The notes under the pieces: model-generated
Databases searched by the model: none
What the model was told of the DNA's origin: nothing
Seen by the model: the letters and a program-made list of their open reading frames with translations, nothing else
Assembly (NCBI GenBank): GCA_002747015.1
Contig: NVXI01000004.1
Span: 83,542-123,565 of the forward strand
Length of the DNA stretch: 40,024 nt
From: Zetaproteobacteria bacterium
GTDB lineage: Bacteria; Pseudomonadota; Alphaproteobacteria; Micavibrionales; Micavibrionaceae
Reading direction: 5' to 3'
Part shown: piece after piece, positions 8,474 through 17,162 of the stretch
How the letters are laid out: each line of letters starts with the position of its first letter
How positions within the stretch are numbered: position 1 is the first letter of the stretch
Position numbers and translations under genes: made by a program

Positions 8474-9817
8474 CTATAGGATAAACTTGCTGAGGTCCGT
8501 GGATTTTGCCAGTTCTTCGACGTGGTCGCGGACGTAATCCGCAGTGATAACCACGGTTTCACCATTACGATCTGATGCGGTGAAGCTGATCTCTTCCAGC
8601 AATTTTTCCATCACTGTATGCAACCTACGCGCACCGATGTTTTCGACGCTTTCATTGACCTCAAAGGCGAGGCGGGCGATCTCGTCTATCGCTTCATCTT
8701 CAAAGCTCAACGTCATGCCCTCTGTTCCGATTAAGGCCTCATATTGTTTTATCAGGCTGGCTTCGGTTTCTTTCAAGATGCGTTTAAAATCATCCACGGT
8801 CAGGGCGCGTAATTCCACCCTGATCGGCAAACGCCCCTGTAATTCCGCCAGCAAATCCGATGGCTTGGCATAATGAAATGCACCACTGGCAATAAAGAGC
8901 ATATGATCGGTTTTCACCATGCCGTGTTTTGTAGAAACCGTTGTCCCTTCAATCAAGGGCAGTAAATCGCGCTGTACGCCTTCGCGGGACACATCACCGC
9001 CGCGTACGTCTTGACGCGCAGCGATTTTATCAACCTCGTCAATAAAGACGATACCGCTTTGCTGTACCAGTTCCAGCGCCTTTGCCGTGATTTTATCATT
9101 ATCCAGTAATTTATCGGATTCCTCGGCGATTAAGATTTCATAGCTTTCTTCAACGCTTAATTTTTTCTTCTTTGTGCGATCACCAAACCCCTTGCCCAGC
9201 ATATCACCCAAATTCATCATACCCATGGATGCGCCAGGCATACCTGGTATATCCATCATGCTGCCCATCGGATTAGAACTATCAAGGACATCAATTTCGA
9301 TCTCGCGATCATTCAATTCACCTTCGCGTAGTTTCTTACGGAAATTTGCGCGTGTCCCTTCACCGGCCGTATCACCAACAAGAGCATCTAACACGCGTTC
9401 TTCCGCATAGATCTCGGCCTGTACCTTGACCGTTTTGCGCATATTTTCCTGCGTCATGCGCATGGCAATCTCGGTCAGATCACGGATGATCGATTCCACG
9501 TCTTTACCAACATAGCCAACTTCTGTGAATTTTGTGGCTTCAACTTTAATAAACGGGGCATTTGCCAGTTTCGACAAACGACGGGCAATTTCTGTTTTAC
9601 CAACACCTGTCGGCCCGATCATCAAGATATTCTTCGGATAAATTTCCTCTTGCAGTTCAGGGTCAAGCTTAGATCGTCTCCAACGATTACGCAACGCAAC
9701 CGCAACCGCGCGCTTTGCATCATTCTGCCCAATGATATGACGATCCAACTCACTCACCGTTTCACGCGGGGAAAGGGCGGATACAATAGGTGGCTTATCT
9801 TTTCTAATATCGGACAT
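8474..9817 (-). CDS. hslU: HslU, ATPase subunit of the HslUV protease
   Basis: A 447-residue AAA+ unfoldase of normal length. '[20 protein letters not shown]' starts the N-domain; Walker A is '[14 protein letters not shown]'; Walker B is '[10 protein letters not shown]'; 'GYVGKDVES' carries the pore-loop GYVG. An intermediate domain with the Gly/Met-rich stretch '[20 protein letters not shown]' is present, and sensor-2 is around '[14 protein letters not shown]'. The C-terminus 'DLSKFIL' is the canonical tail that docks into HslV. HslUV degrades misfolded and regulatory proteins in the cytosol. The ATG start has AGAGAC upstream. hslV is not adjacent but lies 2.6 kb away on the same strand beyond three unrelated genes. 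A long hairpin (9852-9891) sits in the leader. Confidence 0.98.
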   Translation of the reverse strand: MSDIRKDKPPIVSALSPRETVSELDRHIIGQNDAKRAVAVALRNRWRRSKLDPELQEEIYPKNILMIGPTGVGKTEIARRLSKLANAPFIKVEATKFTEVGYVGKDVESIIRDLTEIAMRMTQENMRKTVKVQAEIYAEERVLDALVGDTAGEGTRANFRKKLREGELNDREIEIDVLDSSNPMGSMMDIPGMPGASMGMMNLGDMLGKGFGDRTKKKKLSVEESYEILIAEESDKLLDNDKITAKALELVQQSGIVFIDEVDKIAARQDVRGGDVSREGVQRDLLPLIEGTTVSTKHGMVKTDHMLFIASGAFHYAKPSDLLAELQGRLPIRVELRALTVDDFKRILKETEASLIKQYEALIGTEGMTLSFEDEAIDEIARLAFEVNESVENIGARRLHTVMEKLLEEISFTASDRNGETVVITADYVRDHVEELAKSTDLSKFIL

Positions 9818-9851
9818 GATTTAGTCTCTTCTGCAATTCAAATATTTCACT

Positions 9852-9891
9852 ACCTTGCCTGAATAGATTTTCTATTCATAAATGGCAAGGT
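9852..9891. other. Long perfect-arm hairpin in the hslU/terC divergent region
   Basis: ACCTTGCC (9852-9859) and TGAATAGA (9860-9867) pair exactly with TCTATTCA (9871-9878) and GGCAAGGT (9884-9891): sixteen pairs around a three-base loop, interrupted only by a five-base bulge. It starts 35 bases upstream of the hslU start codon and has no T-tract on either side, so it is not a standard terminator. It could be an mRNA leader structure for hslU or a protein-binding site. Confidence 0.7.
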
Positions 9892-10065
9892 CTATTGTTA
9901 AAATTATCAAGATTTTACGCATCCGACAAGACAACGAATACCCCTCTATATCAATAACCACCATGGTATTTCGGTTTTGATAGCAATTTTCATATACTCA
10001 TGTTACATAATGATCGAAGTTTAGATGCACAAATAAAATTCGCACAACACAAGGCCTTTTCACTT

Positions 10066-11046
10066 ATGGAAACATTAGACTGGATTATTTTCTTTTCCCT
10101 TGTTCCTATCCTTTTATTTATTGATTTAAAATTGTTTAATAAAGGCGAAAATAAAGTCATTGGCTTTAGACAGAGCATAATATTAAGCGCGTGGTACATC
10201 GCGGCTGCTCTCGCTTTTGGCTTACTGGTTTGGCACCATTACGGCGCAGATCGTGCCATGAATTATTACACCGCCTATGTGATCGAAAAAAGCCTGTCTC
10301 TGGATAATTTATTCGTCATGTCGGTTATATTCTCTGCCTTTTCTATTCCGCGTGAATACCAACATCGCGTATTGGTTTGGGGGATTATCGGCGTTATTTT
10401 CCTGCGCGGTATTATGATCAGTTCCGGCGCGGCACTTGTCCATAATTTCGATTGGGTTCTCTATGTTTTTGCTGCCATTCTTATCTTTACCGGTATCAGG
10501 ATGCTGTTCATGGACGATGGCGATAACCTCGATCATTTTGAGGAAAAACCGCTGGTCGTGTTTTTGAAAAAGCATTTTGCCTTTACGCCTAAGATCCACG
10601 GTAATAAATTTATTGTCCCCAAAAGCGAGTGCCTTGATGAGGAAAAGAAAGGCAGCAAGTCCGCCTTTATCGCAACGCCTCTCTTGCTTGCACTAATCGT
10701 TATAGAGATCAGTGATGTGATTTTCGCAGTAGACAGCATCCCCGCCGCGCTATCTGTTACCACGGATGTATTTGTGGTATTTACCAGTAATATTTTCGCA
10801 GTTCTGGGCTTACGTGCTTTATTCTTTGCGGTTGAGCATGTCATTGAACGCTTTGAGCTTATGAAATACGCGCTTTCTGCTGTTTTGATATTTATCGGTG
10901 GCAAGGTCTTTTATAATGGAATGTTCGGACATATCAGTCCGGCGGTATCATTAACCGTAACATTAAGCGTTCTTACCGCGGGTGTGGTTTTCTCCTTGAT
11001 TAAAACCAGAGGTGATGGGACAGGAACAGACGAAAACCAAACTTAA
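10066..11046 (+). CDS. TerC/Alx-family membrane protein, putative metal (Mn) exporter
   Basis: I start at the ATG at 10066, which gives 326 residues beginning 'METLDWIIFFSLVPILL' and ending the first helix with 'FIDLKLFN', matching the start of Alx/TerC proteins; an upstream in-frame ATG at 10000 is less likely. Conserved family blocks are 'EKSLSLDNLFVMSVIF', 'VLVWGIIGVIFLRG', 'EISDVIFAVDSIPAAL' and 'NIFAVLGLRALFF', with acidic residues inside membrane helices. About eight to nine helices are visible. Family knowledge: Alx exports manganese and TerC members are linked to tellurite resistance and to metalation of exoenzymes. No yybP-ykoY-type leader is evident. It lies 48 bases before the tpm gene, probably in one transcript. 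Confidence 0.93.
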   Translation: METLDWIIFFSLVPILLFIDLKLFNKGENKVIGFRQSIILSAWYIAAALAFGLLVWHHYGADRAMNYYTAYVIEKSLSLDNLFVMSVIFSAFSIPREYQHRVLVWGIIGVIFLRGIMISSGAALVHNFDWVLYVFAAILIFTGIRMLFMDDGDNLDHFEEKPLVVFLKKHFAFTPKIHGNKFIVPKSECLDEEKKGSKSAFIATPLLLALIVIEISDVIFAVDSIPAALSVTTDVFVVFTSNIFAVLGLRALFFAVEHVIERFELMKYALSAVLIFIGGKVFYNGMFGHISPAVSLTVTLSVLTAGVVFSLIKTRGDGTGTDENQT

Positions 11047-11094
11047 GCCTTGTCCTCCATCGTCATCAAAAAAATAGCATTAAAAGGAGTTATT

Positions 11095-11748
11095 ATGGAG
11101 ACAAGTTTTTGGCATCAGAGATGGAAAGACCATAATATTGGCTTCCACCAAGATGATGCCAACCACCAATTAGTAAAATATTTTAGTGCGCTTTGTCTGA
11201 AAGAGGGTGGGCGTATATTTGTGCCTTTATGCGGAAAAACCCTTGATATCGCTTGGCTATTATCTAAGGGATATCGCGTCGCCGGAGCGGAGCTAAGCAA
11301 AACAGCCATCGAGCAATTATTTACAGAACTTAAGATAGACCCAAGCATTTCAACCGTTGGGAAATTAGAGCATTACAGCGCAGAAAATATAGACATATTT
11401 GTCGGTGATATATTTAATTTATCTCAAAATATATTAGGGACGATCAATGCCACTTATGACAGGGCGGCTCTCGTCGCGCTGCCCAAAGACATGCGAAAGC
11501 GATATAGCACGCACCTCATGGAAATCACGAATAATGCGCCACAATTATTGCTTTGCTTTGAATATAATCAAAGCAAAATGGACGGTCCTCCGTTTTCCAT
11601 TAATAACGCGGAAGTAAACCAACATTATGGCGATAGGTATAATTTAACATTCCTAGAAAGCACAGATTTACCGGGTGGGATAAAAGGGAAATATGCAGCA
11701 AAAGAAAATATCTGGCTGCTGGAAAGCAATAGGGGCAAGGCGCGTTAA
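11095..11748 (+). CDS. tpm: Thiopurine S-methyltransferase family protein
   Basis: The ATG at 11095 has a clear AAAAGGAG site six bases upstream and gives 217 residues, the length of bacterial Tpm. Signature motifs are the N-terminal 'FWHQRWKDHNIGFHQ', the SAM-binding motif 'IFVPLCGKTLDIAWLLSKGY', 'VAGAELSKTAIEQLF', 'DRAALVALPKDMRKRY' and 'GPPFSI'. Family knowledge: bacterial Tpm enzymes transfer methyl from SAM to thiopurines and can methylate selenite and tellurite to volatile forms. It follows a TerC-family gene, so both genes belong to families historically tied to tellurium/selenium resistance. It converges on the unknown gene at 11756 with a 7-base gap. Confidence 0.95.
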   Translation: METSFWHQRWKDHNIGFHQDDANHQLVKYFSALCLKEGGRIFVPLCGKTLDIAWLLSKGYRVAGAELSKTAIEQLFTELKIDPSISTVGKLEHYSAENIDIFVGDIFNLSQNILGTINATYDRAALVALPKDMRKRYSTHLMEITNNAPQLLLCFEYNQSKMDGPPFSINNAEVNQHYGDRYNLTFLESTDLPGGIKGKYAAKENIWLLESNRGKAR

Positions 11749-11755
11749 TAACGCC

Positions 11756-12298
11756 TTACATGCCACCTAGTACCGGAATATTATGAGCACTATCCAGAGC
11801 AAGCGCTACGGCTTCAGGTGCATTAACCTCTGGCGTGTTGCCCATACGCTCAACCGTTTCAGGGGCAAGATCAAGACCATAACGCTGGGCAAGATCCATC
11901 GCATTCAAATCATGCACACCCTCAAGACGTTTTACATCATCAAACAAGCCCGCCGCCATATCATCAGAATAACTATCAATTACATCACGGTTGGAAACTA
12001 TTTCATTGGCTAAAGACAAATTATCACGAATGGTTCTTGCAGCATCTAGCCTATCAATACTTTCAGGGCTTAAGCTCTCGACAAGCTCACCTTTCATCTG
12101 TGCAATTTTATCAGGGTTATCAGGCAGATTCTCCCCAACGACTTCTCTTTCTTTTGGAGTTTTAGAAAGGTTATCGCCATCAAAATCCCATACGGCAAGA
12201 TAGGCGACTTTCTCTTCCTCCAAAGCTCTATCATAGCCTTGCGGGTTATTTTGTTTCCAACTCTCAATACGATTTTGTTCGCTTATCTCTTCACCCAA
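11756..12298 (-). CDS. Hypothetical acidic protein
   Basis: A 180-residue, Asp/Glu-rich, helical protein with no family I recognise. The only plausible start near the 5' end is the TTG at 12298. No good ribosome-binding site precedes it, but a near-consensus promoter (12330-12358) would place the transcript start about 25 bases upstream, which supports the start region. Segments such as 'AYLAVWDFDGDNLSKTPKE' and repeated short helices suggest a soluble cytosolic protein; 'WDFDGDNL' superficially recalls EF-hand-like or HAD motifs, but there is too little to call either. No signal peptide is present. It sits in the gap between hslV and hslU. Confidence 0.6.
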   Translation of the reverse strand: MGEEISEQNRIESWKQNNPQGYDRALEEEKVAYLAVWDFDGDNLSKTPKEREVVGENLPDNPDKIAQMKGELVESLSPESIDRLDAARTIRDNLSLANEIVSNRDVIDSYSDDMAAGLFDDVKRLEGVHDLNAMDLAQRYGLDLAPETVERMGNTPEVNAPEAVALALDSAHNIPVLGGM

Positions 12299-12329
12299 TA
12301 CATTATTTTTTAATTATATTTTACGTAAA

Positions 12330-12358
12330 ATTATACGTGATAGAGGTTAAGATTACAA
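12330..12358 (-). promoter_or_regulatory. Sigma-70-type promoter for the gene at 11756
   Basis: Read on the minus strand: -35 TTGTAA (12358-12353), a 17-base spacer, and a perfect -10 TATAAT (12335-12330). The transcript would start near 12323, about 25 bases before the TTG start codon. It lies downstream of the hslV stop, so the unknown gene can be transcribed independently. Confidence 0.55.
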
Positions 12359-12425
12359 ATAAATACGATCACGATAAGAAACCAAAAATGATGGTTAACG
12401 ATATATAAGATCGAAGACGAAAGAC

Positions 12426-13004
12426 TTAAAGCGTTTCGATTGTGATATTTTCATTGGTATAGACACAAATCTCTGACGCGACTTTAAGAGATTTGCGCGC
12501 AATATCTTCCGCGGTTAACCCATCCAAATCATATAATGCACGCGCAGCGGCCAGTGCGTAATTCCCGCCTGAACCGATACCGATCAAACCATCTTGCGGA
12601 TCAACAACGTCACCATTACCAGTCAAGATCAAAGATACATCCTTATCCGCGACCGCCATTAAGGCCTCTAATTTACGCAAGTATTTATCGGTACGCCAAT
12701 CTTTGGCAAGCTCCACACAGGCGCGTGTCAATTGGCCTGGATGTGCTTCTAATTTTGCTTCCAAACGCTCAAACAACGTAAATGCATCGGCGGTTGATCC
12801 CGCGAACCCTGCGATAATATCATTATCACGGCCAAGCCTGCGCACCTTGCGCGCATTACCTTTCAGGACGGTATCCCCCATAGAAACCTGTCCATCCCCT
12901 GCGATCACAACGTCATTGCCCTTACGAACAGAAATAATCGTTGTTCCGCGCCATTTTTGCGCATTTGCGTAATCTTGAATATCATATGTCATGCAGGCGA
13001 TCAT
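12426..13004 (-). CDS. hslV: HslV, peptidase subunit of the HslUV protease
   Basis: An N-terminal-threonine peptidase of the proteasome-beta type. The catalytic Thr should be the first Thr of '[11 protein letters not shown]'; the preceding propeptide (about 19 residues here, or 15 from the ATG at 12992) must be removed, as in other alphaproteobacterial HslV proteins. Family blocks are '[20 protein letters not shown]', '[20 protein letters not shown]', '[11 protein letters not shown]' and '[15 protein letters not shown]'. It forms a double hexamer capped by HslU. Neither start has a convincing ribosome-binding site. The gene is separated from hslU by three unrelated genes, two of them on the opposite strand, so the usual hslVU operon is broken. 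It is divergent from the GST-like gene. Confidence 0.97.
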   Translation of the reverse strand: MIACMTYDIQDYANAQKWRGTTIISVRKGNDVVIAGDGQVSMGDTVLKGNARKVRRLGRDNDIIAGFAGSTADAFTLFERLEAKLEAHPGQLTRACVELAKDWRTDKYLRKLEALMAVADKDVSLILTGNGDVVDPQDGLIGIGSGGNYALAAARALYDLDGLTAEDIARKSLKVASEICVYTNENITIETL

Positions 13005-13105
13005 GATGGATGGATGGACTCTCTGTCAAGTATGCTCTTATAATATCCGCATAATTTTATAAAATAATCACCGGCATATTTAATGACGCCACAGGAGGTT
13101 TCCAC

Positions 13106-13711
13106 ATGCAAATCATCGGATCACAAACTAGTCCCTTCGTCAGAATAGTACGTACCGCATGTGAAGAGCTGAATCAGCCTTATGAATTGCTGGAAACAGG
13201 GTTTTTCGTCAATATGAGTAAGCAAGCCAACGCATTGGTCAATGCCAATAATCCATTGATGAAAGTACCAGTTCTGCATGATGGGGACAAAAGCATTATT
13301 GATTCACGTATTATCGTAAACTACTTAATCAACAAAGTAGGCGATAATGCCAATCCCGATTTCGACACCACCATCAATGATGAGCAACAAAATATCATCA
13401 GCACAATTTTAGGGATCGCCGATGCCGCAGTATTACGCTTTATATTCGGGAAAACCACTGACCTTGACCCTGATAAGGGCTATTTAAAGCGCTCCTTCAC
13501 CCGTATAGAGGCCGGTTTAACTTATCTAAACGAACAAGGTGATTTAGGAAAAACATTCGGTGTGCCGGAATTAATGCTCATCTGTCTTTTACAGTGGTTT
13601 AAAAAGCGCGATATCTGTGATTGGAGTATGTACGAAAACCTTGTCACCATTCATGATCGCTATAAAAATCGTGATTCAATCATCAAAACCGCTATTCCCG
13701 AAGATGCATAA
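13106..13711 (+). CDS. Glutathione S-transferase-like protein
   Basis: A 201-residue protein with a thioredoxin-fold N-terminal GST domain: 'MQIIGSQTSPFVRIVRTACE' carries the Ser/Pro region where GSTs bind glutathione, and 'NPLMKVPVLHDGDKSIIDSR' is the cis-Pro and SNAIL-like segment. The C-terminal half is an all-helical domain ('AGLTYLNEQGDLGKTFGVPE'). An excellent AGGAGG site lies eight to nine bases before the ATG. Family knowledge: such proteins conjugate or reduce electrophiles using glutathione in the cytosol; the substrate cannot be inferred. It converges on the serine protease gene with a 10-base gap. Confidence 0.9.
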   Translation: MQIIGSQTSPFVRIVRTACEELNQPYELLETGFFVNMSKQANALVNANNPLMKVPVLHDGDKSIIDSRIIVNYLINKVGDNANPDFDTTINDEQQNIISTILGIADAAVLRFIFGKTTDLDPDKGYLKRSFTRIEAGLTYLNEQGDLGKTFGVPELMLICLLQWFKKRDICDWSMYENLVTIHDRYKNRDSIIKTAIPEDA

Positions 13712-13721
13712 ACACGCACCT

Positions 13722-15116
13722 TTATTCCAATGTGATATCCAAATATTTCAGTGCATCTTCAATCGGGATGAAAAGGTTCAGGCCATCATCTGCTTGATGC
13801 AAGTTATAGCTATAGCCCGCGACGCTCATCCCGACTAGATTACCGTTACTATCCAATAATGGGCCGCCACTATTGCCGCCATGAATGGCGACATCGCCCT
13901 GAATAAAATCCATCTTTGTACCAAATATCTTATAACCCTTGCGATGCGCACTGACTATGCCCTTGCTCAGCGTATCTTGCAGTCTTGTTTTCTGTGGCGC
14001 ACCCAGCGCATAGATATCTGCACTAACCTTTGGCCACTGCGTTTTAATCGGCAAAGTTACGATCTCCATACCCTCGGGGATTTCTTCCAATTTTAATAAC
14101 GCGACATCGCGACGCGCACTTTTGCGCAAAACCTCGGCGATCAATTTATCCTTACGCCCCGCCGTTACAATGCGCACCCGCATTGCATCACCAACAACAT
14201 GCGCATTGGTAATAATATGCCCTTGGCGGCTGATAAAATAACCAGATCCATGCCCAGATCCCGCCTGTACCATCACTGCGACGCGCCTTGTACGTTCTAT
14301 ATGATCGGTAAGAGGGATGTTGGATAAAGGCCGATTAGATATGAATACATCTTCTCGCGGATCAAAAACCCGTGGGCGGCTTTCATGCTTTTTGCGCTTA
14401 TTCCAATCTTGAGGTGGTTTCGTGCCATAGAATATCAAATCATGAAATTCTTTTTTCGCACCCAAATTATGCGCGGCCATGGCAAAGGCCTCATTCACCA
14501 TCAGAGTAACACCTTCTATATTTGCGCTCTTGCTATGAACGTAGCCTTCGGTGGTTGTTTTATAAACCGTTTTACGATGCAAATTATCCCATACACCCCA
14601 TTCAATTTTTAGGAACAGCTTACCGCTCAGGCCGCCCGTTTCCGCAAATAATGGATCAACGAAAGGAAGCTCAAGAACCGTATTGGGCGTTTTACACACG
14701 TCAATTTGCGCGTCAATAATCTTTGCGCTGACCTTATATTCAGAGCGTAAACTCTCGACCTCGGCTTCTTCAACAAAAGAAAGGTTAAGGCGGCTGACCA
14801 GATCATACCCTTGGGCTTCTAATGCCTCGACGAAGCTATCATCAACCAATGGCTGGTTGATATTACCCTTCAGGTAATTACGCCCGACCTCGGTAAACGA
14901 CATAAAGCACCGATGGCGATAAATGCCCATCTCCATCCCGACAGGTAATTTCATTCTTAATTTCGTAAATTTTATCGGCGCAGGGTACGCGTCTTCAGGA
15001 TGATCTAGACTGGGTACGAACTCTGCTTTTTGCACATTGGAACATGAGGCGACCATACCAATCATCAGAATCGAAGCAATAAGCGGATATTTTTTTACGA
15101 TAGAGCGCATAATCAT
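13722..15116 (-). CDS. Trypsin-like serine protease lipoprotein (S1C-like domain)
   Basis: A 464-residue lipoprotein: signal peptide 'IVKKYPLIASILMIGMVASC' with lipobox Cys at residue 25. Residues about 50-245 form a novel N-terminal domain; a chymotrypsin-fold protease domain follows. The catalytic triad is visible: H306 in 'IITNAHVVGDA', D337 in 'ARRDVALLKLEE' and S416 in 'IHGGNSGGPLLD'. There is no PDZ domain after the protease, unlike DegP/DegS. By its triad spacing it is probably active, anchored in the outer or inner membrane facing the periplasm. 'RDVALLKLE' and 'GNSGGPL' are the strongest family marks. Its role may be envelope quality control; this is inference. Confidence 0.9.
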   Translation of the reverse strand: MIMRSIVKKYPLIASILMIGMVASCSNVQKAEFVPSLDHPEDAYPAPIKFTKLRMKLPVGMEMGIYRHRCFMSFTEVGRNYLKGNINQPLVDDSFVEALEAQGYDLVSRLNLSFVEEAEVESLRSEYKVSAKIIDAQIDVCKTPNTVLELPFVDPLFAETGGLSGKLFLKIEWGVWDNLHRKTVYKTTTEGYVHSKSANIEGVTLMVNEAFAMAAHNLGAKKEFHDLIFYGTKPPQDWNKRKKHESRPRVFDPREDVFISNRPLSNIPLTDHIERTRRVAVMVQAGSGHGSGYFISRQGHIITNAHVVGDAMRVRIVTAGRKDKLIAEVLRKSARRDVALLKLEEIPEGMEIVTLPIKTQWPKVSADIYALGAPQKTRLQDTLSKGIVSAHRKGYKIFGTKMDFIQGDVAIHGGNSGGPLLDSNGNLVGMSVAGYSYNLHQADDGLNLFIPIEDALKYLDITLE

Positions 15117-15139
15117 TTTATGATAAGACTTTGATAAGT

Positions 15140-15168
15140 TTTACAGTTTATAGTTTTCAAGCTATAAC
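15140..15168 (+). promoter_or_regulatory. Probable sigma-70-type promoter for hisB
   Basis: TTTACA at 15140-15145, a 17-base spacer and TATAAC at 15163-15168. A transcript would start near 15175, about 34 bases before the hisB ATG. It lies in the divergent region between the serine protease gene and hisB. Confidence 0.45.
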
Positions 15169-15208
15169 CGTACCTGAAAAATACATAAGACACTAGACGA
15201 GAAAAATA

Positions 15209-15805
15209 ATGAGCAAGCAGCGCACAGGCCAAGTAACCCGCAAAACAAACGAAACATCGATTGAGGTTTCAATCACCCTTGATGGCACGGGCAAGGCCGA
15301 CATCAATACCGGCATCGGGTTTTTCGACCATATGTTGGAGCAGCTGGCGCGCCATTCTTTGATTGATATAACGATCAAGGCCAAAGGCGACCTACATATT
15401 GATGCACATCACACGGTGGAAGATACCGGAATTGCACTGGGCCAAGCGTTAAAACAAGCTATCGGTGACAAAACAGGCATCCGCCGTTATGGGCATTTTG
15501 ATTTGGTGATGGACGAGGCACGCTCATCCGTTGCGCTGGATTTCTCAAACCGCGCTTATCTGGTTTGGGACGCATCATTTTCAATTGATCGCCTCGGCGA
15601 AATGGATACTGAGCTGTTCCGTGAATTCTTTCAGGCTCTCGCAGGGGCAGGTGGATTAACACTGCACATCACCAATATTTGTGGATTTAACAATCACCAT
15701 ATTATCGAGAGCATTTTTAAGGCTTGCGCCAAATCAATGCGTATGGCGGTGGAAACAGACCCACGCGCGGCCAATCAACTCCCCAGTACAAAGGGGGCGT
15801 TATAG
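15209..15805 (+). CDS. hisB: HisB, imidazoleglycerol-phosphate dehydratase
   Basis: A monofunctional IGPD of 198 residues (no phosphatase domain, as usual in alphaproteobacteria). The manganese-binding motifs are '[15 protein letters not shown]' and '[18 protein letters not shown]', with '[16 protein letters not shown]' in the first half and the characteristic end 'LPSTKGAL'. It dehydrates imidazoleglycerol phosphate to imidazoleacetol phosphate in histidine synthesis. It is the first plus-strand his gene of a dispersed series (hisB, hisH, hisA, hisF, hisE). The next his gene on this strand, hisH, is 3.6 kb away across a minus-strand block. Its 3' end overlaps the convergent Sel1-like gene by six bases. 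Confidence 0.98.
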   Translation: MSKQRTGQVTRKTNETSIEVSITLDGTGKADINTGIGFFDHMLEQLARHSLIDITIKAKGDLHIDAHHTVEDTGIALGQALKQAIGDKTGIRRYGHFDLVMDEARSSVALDFSNRAYLVWDASFSIDRLGEMDTELFREFFQALAGAGGLTLHITNICGFNNHHIIESIFKACAKSMRMAVETDPRAANQLPSTKGAL

Positions 15806-16537
15806 ATCATTAACCAGATCAATCTTACCGAAAAATTTACTCTCGGTAAGATCTGCAATAGATTTTTGATCGCCTAAAAATCCTGAAATGCGCGCGCGAA
15901 CATTTTTAAGGTCTTCATCCCTTTGCACATTATCTTGATCAAATTCTGTCTTTAAACTACCGTGAAGTAAGAAAGCATCACTGTTAATTATAAAATCGGC
16001 TTCTTGCCTGATATTTATAAGCTCATCACGGGCGCGCTCACCCCCATCATCAGATAACGCAATCAATTCCGAAAGCGCAGAAGAAGAGTTTTCGTCCTGA
16101 GATAATATAGACTTACAATATATTGCCATTCCTTTTTTAGTAAATTTATCGGCGAATAGATCGCTTTGTTCATAAGGGCCATCACCATCTTGATATAACG
16201 CACCAACGCCAAGGAACGCTGATGCGACATTTTTATCGACAAGTCGCTCCAAGCGTTCACGCGCGCCCTTATAATCTTGTCGCGCAAGATCTGCATAGAG
16301 ATCAACCGCTGCAAGCATATCCTTTTCAACGCCAAATTTACCTTTCTCAAAAATATTTGCCATCGCATTTTGTGCCGGCATATATGCGCTATCGGCAAGG
16401 TCTTGTAGTAACCTGACTGCCATCGGGTAATTCTTTTCAACGCCTATCCCGCCAAGATATTTCGCGGCATTATTGTACTGCTCCTCATGGCTTAGGCCAC
16501 CCGCGCCCAGTATATTTTCGTGATTTTTTATTGTCAT
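15800..16537 (-). CDS. Sel1-like (TPR-like) repeat protein
   Basis: I start at the ATG at 16537 (245 residues, beginning '[13 protein letters not shown]'); a GTG at 16603 would add 22 residues. Two Sel1-type repeats are visible in the first third: '[19 protein letters not shown]' and '[20 protein letters not shown]', each followed by a helix with small residues. The rest is helical and charged and not recognised. There is no signal peptide, so it is probably cytosolic. Family knowledge: Sel1 repeats are alpha-solenoid protein-binding scaffolds. It is the last gene of a minus-strand run (18499 gene, hisD, greB) and overlaps the end of hisB by six bases. Confidence 0.75.
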   Translation of the reverse strand: MTIKNHENILGAGGLSHEEQYNNAAKYLGGIGVEKNYPMAVRLLQDLADSAYMPAQNAMANIFEKGKFGVEKDMLAAVDLYADLARQDYKGARERLERLVDKNVASAFLGVGALYQDGDGPYEQSDLFADKFTKKGMAIYCKSILSQDENSSSALSELIALSDDGGERARDELINIRQEADFIINSDAFLLHGSLKTEFDQDNVQRDEDLKNVRARISGFLGDQKSIADLTESKFFGKIDLVNDL

Positions 16538-16636
16538 TTTTTTTATAACCTTAAGCCCAATAGCAGTATAACGCGCGGACATTAACAAAACATGGGCGTC
16601 CACGTCAAATATTTCTAGATCACTGGCCGTTAAGTC

Positions 16637-17158
16637 CTAATCCAGCGGGTAAGAAATTTCGACAATTTCAATTTCTTCTATACCTGCGTCGGTGCGCACC
16701 TTCACGATGTCGCCTTCTTCGGCTTTTAACATCGCTTGACCAACGGGGGAAAGCCAATTGATTTTTCCCTGATCAAAATCCGCCTCATCCACGCCAACCA
16801 GATGGACGATAATTTCACTGTTATCCTCTCGTGCATAGGTAACGCGCGCACCGAAATAAATCCGCTCTATATTCTGCTGATCTTTCGGATCAACAATCTT
16901 GGTATTCTCCAGCTTTTTCCTTAAATAACGTAAGCGCCCATCAATCTCACGCAGGCGTTTTTTATTATAGATATAATCACCATTTTCAGAGCGATCACCA
17001 TTACCCGCCGCCCAAGAGACGATCTGGCAAATTTTCGGCCGTTCCTCGTGAATCAACCAATCCATTTCTTTATCCAAAACCGCATGGCCCTTCGGCGTCA
17101 TATAATGAATGGCATCGGTCTTTGGTTGTTTGGGGGAATTATTACGTCTTCTGGTCAA
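16637..17158 (-). CDS. greB: GreB-type transcript cleavage factor
   Basis: A 173-residue protein. The coiled-coil tip motif 'NGDRSENGDYIYNKKRLREI' carries the acidic residues that enter the RNA polymerase secondary channel; 'DGRLRYLRKKLENTKIVD' continues the coiled coil, and the FKBP-like C-terminal domain includes 'YFGARVTYARED' and 'WLSPVGQAMLKAEEGDIVKV'. 'YNKKRLREIDGRLRYL' fits GreB better than GreA. It rescues backtracked polymerase by stimulating transcript cleavage. The start is a TTG four bases after the hisD stop, with TAAGG inside the hisD end as ribosome-binding site, indicating translational linkage to hisD. An internal ATG at 17101 is a weaker alternative. Confidence 0.93.
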   Translation of the reverse strand: MTRRRNNSPKQPKTDAIHYMTPKGHAVLDKEMDWLIHEERPKICQIVSWAAGNGDRSENGDYIYNKKRLREIDGRLRYLRKKLENTKIVDPKDQQNIERIYFGARVTYAREDNSEIIVHLVGVDEADFDQGKINWLSPVGQAMLKAEEGDIVKVRTDAGIEEIEIVEISYPLD

Positions 17159-17162
17159 TGTT

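Noticed and set aside
9900..10065. yybP-ykoY-type manganese riboswitch before the TerC/Alx gene
   Set aside because: The conserved loops of that riboswitch are not visible in the leader.
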